NCBI RefSeq assembly: GCF_900115545.1
Contig: NZ_FOWV01000001.1
Location: 124,001-188,000, forward strand
From: Ralstonia sp. NFACC01
GTDB taxonomy: Bacteria > Pseudomonadota > Gammaproteobacteria > Burkholderiales > Burkholderiaceae
Direction of reading: 5' to 3'
Length of the DNA stretch: 64,000 nt
Positions 45,590 to 52,810 of this stretch are shown in pieces. Position 1 is the first letter of the stretch. Each line of letters starts with the position of its first letter. The position numbers were made by a program, and so were the translations under genes. A model generated the notes under the pieces. It was not told the origin of the DNA. It worked only from the letters and a program-made list of their open reading frames with translations, and searched no databases.

Positions 45590-45708
45590 CACGGCATGCG
45601 CTGTTGAAGACCTGGGACTGGCAAAAGCGGAAATGCTCGCGGAACGGCGTTGTTATTCGACGCGGCGGGGGAGTGCGGGAGAAATTGGGAGTGCCTTGGA
45701 ACAAGGAC

Positions 45709-45798
45709 TGGCGGAAGCGGTGAGATTCGAACTCACGGATGGGTCACCCCATCGGCAGTTTTCAAGACTGCTGCCTTAAACCACTCGGCCACGCTTCC
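45709..45798 (-). tRNA. tRNA-Ser (anticodon UGA)
   Basis: On the minus strand this 90-base sequence folds as a class II tRNA: acceptor GGAAGCG, D arm GCCGAGTGGTTTAAGGC, anticodon stem-loop CAGTCTTGAAAACTG with TGA in the loop, a long variable arm (GATGGGGTGACCCATC), TGAGTTCGAATCTCA as T arm, and an encoded CCA end. It decodes UCN-type Ser codons, mainly UCA. tRNA-Ser genes are common integration sites, but no integrase is seen here. Confidence 0.95.
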
Positions 45799-45872
45799 TT
45801 CGTGCTGCGCTGCTCGTTGCGAGCAAGGGCGCCATTGTAACGGTACCTGGCGCAACTTGGCACCGGTTACCG

Positions 45873-47141
45873 TCAGTTTTCGTCGTCGGCCAAGAACAAT
45901 TCCTGCAAATCGTTGAGGAATCGCTGACCCAGCTCGGTGGGCCGGATGGCGACATGGTCGCGCGTCAGCAGGCCGCGCTGCTCGGCGGCGTCGAGTTCAC
46001 GCTCAATGGAGCGCAGCGGCAGGCCGGTGCGCTCCTGGAACAGCGTGACCGGGAAACCGTCCGTCAGGCGCAGCGCGTTCAGCATGAACTCAAACGGCAG
46101 GTCGGCGACGTCGACTTCGCGCTGCTCCTGCATGACCGCCGCACCGCCGGCCGTCTCAGCCTGACGCAGATACGTGTCGGGATGCTTGTGCCGCATCTCG
46201 CGGATGACCCGGTGCGGAAAGCTCAGCTTGCCGTGCGCGCCTGGCCCGATGCCGAGGTAATCACCGAATTGCCAGTAGTTCAGGTTGTGCTTGCAGCGCT
46301 TGCCCGCCTTGGCATACGCCGATACCTCGTAGTGCTCATAGCCTGCTGCCGCCAGCCGTGCGTGAATCCAGTCCTGCATTGCAAACGCCGTGTCGTCATC
46401 CGGCAGCGCGGGCGGGTATTTGGCGAAGTACGTGTTCGGCTCCAGTGTCAGGTGGTACAGCGACACATGGTTCGTATCGAACGACAACGCGGCCTCCACA
46501 TCAGCCTCGCATTCGGCGAGTGTCTGGCCCGGCAGGGCGAACATCAGGTCGAGGTTGATGTTGTCGAAATGCGCGCGGGCGATGTCGATCGCGGCGCGCG
46601 CTTCGGCGGCACTGTGGATGCGGCCAAGCGCCTGCAGGTGCGCGTCGTTGAAGCTCTGGATGCCGATCGACAGGCGGTTCACGCCGCTGGCGCGGTAGCT
46701 GCGGAAGCGTTCTGCCTCAAACGTGCCCGGGTTGGCTTCCATCGTGATCTCGGCATCGGCGTCGACCGGCAGCAGCATGCGGATGTCCGACAGCAGGCGG
46801 TCCAGCCCTTGCGCCGATAACAAACTGGGCGTGCCGCCCCCGATGAAGATCGTATGCACATGCCGGCCCCACACCATCGGCAGCGCAGCTTCCAAATCTT
46901 GCCGCACGGCAGCGAGAAAGCGCTCTTCCGGGATGCCCCGTTCCGGCTCCGCATGCGAGTTGAAATCGCAGTACGGGCACTTGCGCACGCACCACGGCAC
47001 GTGCACGTACAAGGACAGCGGCGGCGAAGCGGGCAGGCTGATCTTGCCCGGCTGCAGGAAGACGGAGGTGACCTTGTCACCGGTCTCAGCGGGGGTCGCG
47101 GAAGGCGTCTTGGCTGCGCCGGCGGGGTGAATCGGGATCAT
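45873..47141 (-). CDS. hemW: Radical SAM family heme chaperone HemW
   Basis: HemW-type proteins bind heme and an iron-sulfur cluster and are often misannotated as oxygen-independent coproporphyrinogen oxidase. The cluster motif is CVRKCPYC in VPWCVRKCPYCDFNSHA, and the radical SAM GGGTPS follows. A C-terminal HemN domain (QRGLLTRDHVAIRPTELGQRF) is present. The three-Cys motif lacks the fourth Cys of true HemN (CxxxCxxCxC), which favours HemW. The ATG at 47141 lies 7 bases after the rdgB stop (422 aa); the longer frame to 47204 would overlap rdgB. It is the last gene of rph-rdgB-hemW. Confidence 0.93.
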   Translation of the reverse strand: MIPIHPAGAAKTPSATPAETGDKVTSVFLQPGKISLPASPPLSLYVHVPWCVRKCPYCDFNSHAEPERGIPEERFLAAVRQDLEAALPMVWGRHVHTIFIGGGTPSLLSAQGLDRLLSDIRMLLPVDADAEITMEANPGTFEAERFRSYRASGVNRLSIGIQSFNDAHLQALGRIHSAAEARAAIDIARAHFDNINLDLMFALPGQTLAECEADVEAALSFDTNHVSLYHLTLEPNTYFAKYPPALPDDDTAFAMQDWIHARLAAAGYEHYEVSAYAKAGKRCKHNLNYWQFGDYLGIGPGAHGKLSFPHRVIREMRHKHPDTYLRQAETAGGAAVMQEQREVDVADLPFEFMLNALRLTDGFPVTLFQERTGLPLRSIERELDAAEQRGLLTRDHVAIRPTELGQRFLNDLQELFLADDEN

Positions 47142-47148
47142 CGGAACT

Positions 47149-47754
47149 TCAGGCTTTCTCAAAGGTGCGCAGCCGTTCGACGAGCTGCGCGAGGGCTTGC
47201 GCACGATGGCTCACGCTGTTCTTCTCAGCCTTGGTCAGCTCGGCGGCGGTCTTGCCGAGATCGGGTAGCAGGAAGTGTGGGTCGTAACCGAAGCCGCCGT
47301 CGCCGCGCGGTGTGTCGATTACCTCGCCAAACCAGTTGCCTTCGGCAATGATCGGCTGTGGGTCATCGGCATGGCGCACGTAGACGAGAACGCAAACATA
47401 ATGCGCGCCGCGGTCGGCCTTGCCGGCCAGTTCGCGGACGAGGCGGGCGTTGTTGGCGGCATCCGATTTCGGCCCACCCACCAATTGCGCATAGCGCGCG
47501 GAATACACGCCCGGCGCGCCGCCCAGCGCATGCACGCAGATGCCGGAGTCGTCTGCCAGGGCAGGGAGGCCGGACTCGCGGCTCGCATGGCGCGCCTTGG
47601 TGAGCGCGTTTTCAACGAACGTCGCATAAGGCTCTTCCGCCTCGGGAATGCCGAGCGCGCCTTGCGGCGTCACGTCAAACCCGAGGGTGCCCAGCAGCGC
47701 GTTGAACTCGGCCAGCTTACCGGCGTTGTTTGAGGCGAGAACGATCTTGCGCAT
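47149..47754 (-). CDS. rdgB: XTP/dITP diphosphatase RdgB (HAM1 family)
   Basis: This cytosolic enzyme hydrolyses dITP and XTP to keep damaged purines out of DNA. The N-terminus MRKIVLASNNAGKLAEF and the block ADDSGICVHALGGAPGVYSARYA are diagnostic, and the C-terminal SHRAQALAQL completes the substrate pocket. The ATG at 47754 gives the usual N-terminus. A GTG at 47769 that overlaps the rph stop (GTGA) is possible and would add five residues. It lies between rph and hemW on the same strand, a common arrangement. Confidence 0.95.
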   Translation of the reverse strand: MRKIVLASNNAGKLAEFNALLGTLGFDVTPQGALGIPEAEEPYATFVENALTKARHASRESGLPALADDSGICVHALGGAPGVYSARYAQLVGGPKSDAANNARLVRELAGKADRGAHYVCVLVYVRHADDPQPIIAEGNWFGEVIDTPRGDGGFGYDPHFLLPDLGKTAAELTKAEKNSVSHRAQALAQLVERLRTFEKA

Positions 47755-47765
47755 GGCAGTGACGA

Positions 47766-48482
47766 TCACAGGCCCAGCGCTTGTTTCTGCAGGCCGATTA
47801 GCGTGCGGATGCCTTGGTCTGCCAGGTTCAGCAGTGCATCCATTTCGGCGCGCGAGAATGGTGTGCCTTCCGCAGTGCCTTGCACTTCCACGAAGCCGCC
47901 GCTGCCGGTCATGACGACGTTCATATCGGTATCGCAGGCGGAGTCTTCGGGGTAGTCCAGGTCGAGCACCGGTACGCCATCCACCACGCCCACCGATACG
48001 GCGGCCACGAAGTCGCGGACCGGGTTGCCCACCAGCTGGCCCTTTTCACGCATGACCGAGACAGCGTCATATGCCGCGACGAACGCGCCGGTAATGCTGG
48101 CCGTGCGCGTGCCGCCATCGGCTTGCAGCACGTCGCAGTCGAGGTGCAGCGTGTGCTCGCCCAGCGCGCGCAGATCGAACACCGTGCGCATTGCACGGCC
48201 GATCAGGCGCTGGATCTCCTGCGTGCGGCCGGTCTGCTTGCCGCGTGCGGCCTCGCGGTCGGAGCGCGTGTGCGTCGAGCGCGGCAGCATGCCGTATTCG
48301 GCCGTCACCCAGCCCTCGCCGCTGCCTTTCTTGTGAGGCGGCACTTTGGGCAGCACGCTGGCCGTGCAGAGCACTTGCGTGTCGCCAAAGCACACCAGCA
48401 CCGAGCCTTCGGCGTGGCGGGTGAAGTTGCGGGTGAGGGTGACGTGACGGAGTTGATCGGGCTGGCGGCCGCTGGGTCGCAT
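47766..48482 (-). CDS. rph: Ribonuclease PH
   Basis: This phosphorolytic 3'-exoribonuclease trims tRNA precursors. The 238-aa protein matches the full-length family and is not truncated as in some E. coli K-12 strains. Visible blocks are [20 protein letters not shown] at the start, [16 protein letters not shown] (phosphate site), [20 protein letters not shown] and [14 protein letters not shown] with catalytic aspartates. The ATG at 48482 gives the canonical N-terminus; the longer frame to 48518 is not family-like. It heads the rph-rdgB-hemW unit and lies downstream of the PP2C gene. Confidence 0.96.
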   Translation of the reverse strand: MRPSGRQPDQLRHVTLTRNFTRHAEGSVLVCFGDTQVLCTASVLPKVPPHKKGSGEGWVTAEYGMLPRSTHTRSDREAARGKQTGRTQEIQRLIGRAMRTVFDLRALGEHTLHLDCDVLQADGGTRTASITGAFVAAYDAVSVMREKGQLVGNPVRDFVAAVSVGVVDGVPVLDLDYPEDSACDTDMNVVMTGSGGFVEVQGTAEGTPFSRAEMDALLNLADQGIRTLIGLQKQALGL

Positions 48483-48576
48483 GTGGGGTCTCGCTGAAGA
48501 AAACGGATAGCCCGACATGATACCGGCCCGCGCTGCGCTCGGCAGGGCGGGCCGGATGGAGACGGTGTGACGGCGT

Positions 48577-49491
48577 TTAGCGCGTCAGATTGCTGGTCTT
48601 GTCGATGGCGGCGCGGATTTCCGCGATGGAGCGCTCGATTTCCTCTTCCGACATCAGCCCTGATTCGCTTTGCGGCGCGTCCAGGATGGACGTGGTGAAG
48701 GCGTTCAGGGGGAGGGTGTCAGTCTGCACCGAATCCTGCGTGGTGGTCACCGCGTCCAGCTCCCACATCATGGAGATGGCGGTGGTGTTGTCGGCGGTGT
48801 CGCCGGCATTGCGCAGCGCGCGGGCAATCAGTTCAGGAATCGCCTGCGTGACCGAGAAGCTGGTGCAGGTGTCGACCAGTTCGTCTTCCTGCACACTGCC
48901 CCACAGGCCGTCGGAGCACAGCATGGCAACGTCGCCCGGCTCCAGGTTGACCGGCCCGCCGATGTCGATCAGGGGCAGATTGGGCGAGCCCAGGCAGTTG
49001 TAGATCTTGTTGCGCTCCGGGTGGTGCGCGACCTGCATCGGCAGCACCCGGTCTTGTTGCAGCAGGTTCTCGATCTTGGAGTGATCGCGCGTGCGCGTCA
49101 CCAGTTCGCCCTTGCGCATGAGGTACATGCGCGAATCGCCGGCGTGCGCCCAGTGCAGCGAGCCACGCTGGGCCAGCGCGCAGACGATGGTCGTGCGCGG
49201 CGCATCGGGCAGGCCGTTCGTCTCTGCATAGCGGTGAATGTCGCGGTGCGCGAGCATGATGCTCTCGTGCAGGAAATCACGCGGATTGCGAATCGACGGA
49301 CGTGCGTGGCGCTGGAACTGGCGCGCCATGGTCTGCAGCGCTTGTTGGGCGGCAACTTCGCCCAGGGAATGCCCGCCCAGGCCGTCGCACAGCACCATCA
49401 GCATGGCATCGCGCGTGAAGCAGTAGCCCATGCGGTCCTGGTTGACGCGTCGCGCGCCTTTTTTGCTTTCTTGATAAACCGAGAATCGCAT
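48577..49491 (-). CDS. PP2C-type Ser/Thr protein phosphatase (Stp1/PrpC-like)
   Basis: This is a 304-aa PPM-family phosphatase. Metal-binding motifs are visible in order: RRVNQDR at 14-20, [10 protein letters not shown] at 34-42, [13 protein letters not shown] in the middle, [10 protein letters not shown] near residue 200 and the final [12 protein letters not shown]. It should need Mn/Mg and remove phosphate from Ser/Thr. The start at 49491 ([20 protein letters not shown]) is chosen; the longer frame to 49569 is not family-like. The kinase gene lies about 107 bases upstream on the same strand, so they form a phosphorylation-dephosphorylation pair. Targets are unknown. Confidence 0.9.
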   Translation of the reverse strand: MRFSVYQESKKGARRVNQDRMGYCFTRDAMLMVLCDGLGGHSLGEVAAQQALQTMARQFQRHARPSIRNPRDFLHESIMLAHRDIHRYAETNGLPDAPRTTIVCALAQRGSLHWAHAGDSRMYLMRKGELVTRTRDHSKIENLLQQDRVLPMQVAHHPERNKIYNCLGSPNLPLIDIGGPVNLEPGDVAMLCSDGLWGSVQEDELVDTCTSFSVTQAIPELIARALRNAGDTADNTTAISMMWELDAVTTTQDSVQTDTLPLNAFTTSILDAPQSESGLMSEEEIERSIAEIRAAIDKTSNLTR

Positions 49492-49597
49492 TGCGGCTAG
49501 ATGAGTATTCGATGTGGAGATGCGGTGCAGCGGCAAGTCCTGCCTAGTGTTGCACCGTTTTGAAATCATACTCCGCCTATCGGCGGCGACTTGGCTG

Positions 49598-50623
49598 TCA
49601 ACTGTCCCGGCGGCGCAACAGGCGGCTCATGAAACGTGTCGTCAACGCCTCTTTTTCTTCAGGCACCGGGCCACCCTGGGTGATGGCGGTCAGCGCCTGC
49701 AGCTCGGTCAGCGCGTTGCTTTCTTCACGCAGCACTTTTTGCAGGCGGAACACGCTCTGGGGGCGCTCTTCCGGCTTCATCTTCAGGCACCAGCCAACTA
49801 GATCGATCAGGCTGGCCGTATAGACCTTGCGCAGGCGCTCCAGGCCTTCTTCCAGCTTGTCGTCTTTCTCGCGCTGCGTGGCTTCCTGGGGCGGCGTGCC
49901 GGCCATGCAGGCATAGATGGTGGCGCCGATGCTGTAGATGTCCGTCCACGGGCCCAGCTCGTTGTGCTTGCGGTACAGCTCTGGCGCGGCAAAGCCCGGC
50001 GTGTACATCGGCTGGAAGCGCGAGGCCTCGGCGGTGAGTGTCTGCCGTGCGGCGCCAAAGTCGAGCAGGATCGGCGAAAAGTCTTCGCGCAGGTAGATGT
50101 TGCCGGGCTTGATGTCGAGGTGTAGCAGCTTGTGGATGTGGACCTCGCGCAGCCCGCTCATCAGGTCATGGAAGACCTGGCGAATGAAGCGTTCACGCAG
50201 CATCTTCAGCTTGCCTTGCTGACGCGCGGTGAGGATGTGCTCCTGCAGCGTTTTTCCCTGCTCATACGTCATCACCATGTAGACGGTGCCATTTTCCCGG
50301 AAGAAATTGAGCACGCGCACGATGGCAGGGTGGGAAATCTTGGCCAGCGACCGGCCTTCTTCAAAGAAGTATTTGAGCCCGAGCCGGAATGCACTCGCGC
50401 TTTCTTCGGGCACGACAGGAATCAATTCGCCCGGCGCACGACGCGCCAGCGAAGATGGCAGATATTCCTTCACGGCCACCGGCGTCCCATGTTCGTCGGT
50501 CGCAAGATAGACGAAGCTGAACCCCCCGCTGGCCAACTTCTTTACAATACGATAATTGGACAGCAAGGTGCCGACCGGCAACGGGGCACTGCGTGGCTGT
50601 CCTGAGCCTTTTGACTCTGTCAT
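49598..50623 (-). CDS. Hanks-type Ser/Thr protein kinase (non-RD)
   Basis: This is a 341-aa soluble protein kinase with no membrane or PASTA segments. The Gly-rich loop is ASGGFSFVY (31-39) and the ATP-binding Lys is Lys52 in VAVKEY. The catalytic loop LLHLDIKPGNIYL holds Asp170 and Asn175, the Mg loop is DFG at 188-190, and APELY lies in the P+1 region. The usual His-Arg-Asp is His-Leu-Asp, so it is a non-RD kinase that may not need activation-loop phosphorylation. The start at 50623 is chosen from a longer frame. It pairs with the PP2C gene downstream and is divergent from yicC. Confidence 0.9.
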   Translation of the reverse strand: MTESKGSGQPRSAPLPVGTLLSNYRIVKKLASGGFSFVYLATDEHGTPVAVKEYLPSSLARRAPGELIPVVPEESASAFRLGLKYFFEEGRSLAKISHPAIVRVLNFFRENGTVYMVMTYEQGKTLQEHILTARQQGKLKMLRERFIRQVFHDLMSGLREVHIHKLLHLDIKPGNIYLREDFSPILLDFGAARQTLTAEASRFQPMYTPGFAAPELYRKHNELGPWTDIYSIGATIYACMAGTPPQEATQREKDDKLEEGLERLRKVYTASLIDLVGWCLKMKPEERPQSVFRLQKVLREESNALTELQALTAITQGGPVPEEKEALTTRFMSRLLRRRDS

Positions 50624-50774
50624 GGGTTTGTGTGGCGAAATGGCTGTCGGATTCTCCCTGACCAGTCCACACGTTGTAAAGCGACAAAAGGTGGGGGATT
50701 CCCCGCCAATTCCGGGCGTTAAATAACCGCCGCCGGATTTCCTGATTCGACCAAGAACAACACACCACGATTCC

Positions 50775-51710
50775 ATGATCTACAGCATGACCGGCTACGG
50801 CGTTGCGACACGCCAGGCAGCCTTTACCGATGCCCATGGCGCACCCAGCGGGAGCGTCGCCACCGTCTCGGTCGAATTCCGCACCGTCAACTCGCGCTTT
50901 CTCGATCTGCTGTTCCGGGCGCCGGAAGAGTGCCGCGCCTTCGAGCCGGCCCTGCGCGAAATGCTGATGAGCGCACTGTCGCGCGGCAAGCTGGAGTGCC
51001 GGATTAACCTCCAGCGACAGGAAGCCGCCAGCGATGTCGCGGCGCTCAATGTGGACCTGCTGCAACAACTCGCCAAGCTGGAGCAGGCGGTCACGCGCCA
51101 CCTGCCGGCATCGGGTTCGCTGCGCATGGGCGAAATCCTGCGCTGGCCCGGCGTCCTGGCCGAGCCACAACTGACACAGGACGCGCTGCGCGATGCCGTA
51201 ATCGAGGCTGCCAAAGAGGCGCTCAGGCAACTTCTGGAATCGCGCCGCCGCGAAGGCGATGCGCTCAAGGCCGTGCTGCTAGACCGCGCTGACGCAATGC
51301 TCGCCATCGTCGACAAACTCACGCCGATGGTGCCGGTCCTGATCCAGCAGCATCAGGACAAGCTGACCGAGCGCCTGCGCGAGGCGTTTGGCCTGGCTGC
51401 GCCGGAAGGCACGCCGGCACTGACGCGCGACGAACTGTCCGAGCGCATTCGCCAGGAAGCCACCGTTTATGGCATCCGCATCGACATCGCCGAAGAGCTC
51501 TCGCGCCTCCAGGCGCATCTGCGCGAGACGCGCCACATTCTGGAAAAGGGCGGCCAGATCGGCAAGCGCCTGGACTTCATGATGCAAGAGCTGAACCGCG
51601 AGGCGAATACGCTCGGCTCGAAGGCCGCCGCCAAGGAGCTGGCCGACGCATCGATGGAACTCAAGCTGCTCATCGAGCAGATGCGCGAGCAGGTCCAGAA
51701 CCTCGAATAA
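50775..51710 (+). CDS. YicC family endoribonuclease
   Basis: This is a 311-aa YicC/YloC protein. The family start IYSMTGYGVATRQAAF is present, as is the C-terminal block GKRLDFMMQELNREANTLGSKA. YicC has been linked to RNA cleavage and turnover (for example of the RyhB small RNA in E. coli), but the reaction is still debated. It is slightly longer than the usual ~290 aa. It begins a run with gmk, rpoZ and spoT, and its start lies about 150 bases from the divergent kinase start. Confidence 0.92.
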   Translation: MIYSMTGYGVATRQAAFTDAHGAPSGSVATVSVEFRTVNSRFLDLLFRAPEECRAFEPALREMLMSALSRGKLECRINLQRQEAASDVAALNVDLLQQLAKLEQAVTRHLPASGSLRMGEILRWPGVLAEPQLTQDALRDAVIEAAKEALRQLLESRRREGDALKAVLLDRADAMLAIVDKLTPMVPVLIQQHQDKLTERLREAFGLAAPEGTPALTRDELSERIRQEATVYGIRIDIAEELSRLQAHLRETRHILEKGGQIGKRLDFMMQELNREANTLGSKAAAKELADASMELKLLIEQMREQVQNLE

Positions 51711-51732
51711 CTCGAAACGATAGAACTAGAAC

Positions 51733-52398
51733 ATGCCATCCTCTCAAGCGCACTCTGCCGTCGATACGCCCATCGAGAATCATTTTCCGGGCAGCCTGTT
51801 CATGGTCGTGGCACCGTCCGGCGCCGGTAAGTCGACGCTGGTGAATGCGCTGCTGGCGCAGGATTCTTCGATCCGCCTGTCAGTCTCCGCCACCACGCGC
51901 AAGCCGCGTCCGGGCGAGCAGCACGGCCGTGAATACAACTTCATGACCGTCGAGGAGTTCAAGGCTTGCCGTGATCGCGGCGAGTTTCTCGAATGGGCCG
52001 AAGTGCACGGCAATTACTACGCCACTTCACGCGTGTGGATCGAAGAGCAGATGCGTGCCGGCACCGACGTACTGCTCGAGATCGACTGGCAGGGCGCTCA
52101 ACAGGTGCACCAGCGTTTTTCCAATGCTGTCGAAATCTTCATCCTGCCGCCATCGCTCACGGCGCTGGAGGAGCGTCTGAAGAAACGCGGCCAGGACGAG
52201 CCCAACGTGATCGTGCGCCGCCTCCTTGCGGCCGGCTCCGAGATGGCGCACGCACCCGAAGCCGACTACGTGATCATCAACGAAGTGTTCGATACCGCAT
52301 TGGCCGAGCTGCGCACCGTGGTGCAGGCCACGCGTCTGCGCTTCGGTGCTCAAAAGGCGCGCCACGGCGAGCTGTTCGTCGAGCTGGGCATTCATTGA
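51733..52398 (+). CDS. gmk: Guanylate kinase
   Basis: It phosphorylates GMP/dGMP to GDP/dGDP in the purine pool that also feeds ppGpp synthesis by the SpoT encoded nearby. The 221-aa protein has the P-loop APSGAGKST near residue 28, then the GMP-binding block [20 protein letters not shown] and the motif [11 protein letters not shown]. Its N-terminal 20 residues are polar and slightly longer than in E. coli, but the ATG at 51733 is the only good start. It is 22 bases after yicC. The order yicC-gmk-rpoZ-spoT is widespread in proteobacteria. Confidence 0.97.
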   Translation: MPSSQAHSAVDTPIENHFPGSLFMVVAPSGAGKSTLVNALLAQDSSIRLSVSATTRKPRPGEQHGREYNFMTVEEFKACRDRGEFLEWAEVHGNYYATSRVWIEEQMRAGTDVLLEIDWQGAQQVHQRFSNAVEIFILPPSLTALEERLKKRGQDEPNVIVRRLLAAGSEMAHAPEADYVIINEVFDTALAELRTVVQATRLRFGAQKARHGELFVELGIH

Positions 52399-52534
52399 GC
52401 AAGCAGCGCATTCGCGTTTTTCAGCGCGATTGCGAAAGTGTGGTAGCGCCTGCGCTCCAGTGTTGTCCGAAGTGAGTGCTGCGCTGCTGCTAAAATATCG
52501 AGATCAACAAGATTTGCCACCAGGTGGAGTTTTC

Positions 52535-52738
52535 ATGGCGCGTATTACCGTCGAAGATTGCTTGAAACAGATTCCGAATCGCTTCGAACTGGCATTGGCC
52601 GCAACGTACCGCGCCCGTCAGTTGGTGCAGGGCCACACGCCCAAGGTCGATGCCAAGGACAAGCCGACCGTGACCGCATTGCGCGAAATCGCATCGGGCC
52701 AAGTTGGTATCGAGATGCTCAAGAAGGTTCCGTCCTGA
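52535..52738 (+). CDS. rpoZ: RNA polymerase omega subunit
   Basis: This is a 67-aa small subunit of RNA polymerase. It opens [30 protein letters not shown], the omega signature, and continues with [17 protein letters not shown]. It helps assemble the beta' subunit and forms part of a ppGpp-binding site in related organisms. The start at 52535 is preceded by AGGTGGAG. The frame is open upstream to 52346 but that part is non-coding. A possible -10, TAAAAT, lies about 45 bases upstream. It precedes spoT by 72 bases. Confidence 0.96.
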   Translation: MARITVEDCLKQIPNRFELALAATYRARQLVQGHTPKVDAKDKPTVTALREIASGQVGIEMLKKVPS

Positions 52739-52810
52739 GCTGAGGCGCGTTACCTGGCATTACTTGGCGTGGTACGCTGCCTCGGTCATTGATCGTTCTG
52801 GCGATCTTTC

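Noticed and set aside
45873..47141. Oxygen-independent coproporphyrinogen oxidase (HemN)
   Set aside because: The cluster motif is CVRKCPYC without the extra Cys of HemN, which favours the heme chaperone HemW. hemF is present for the oxidase step.
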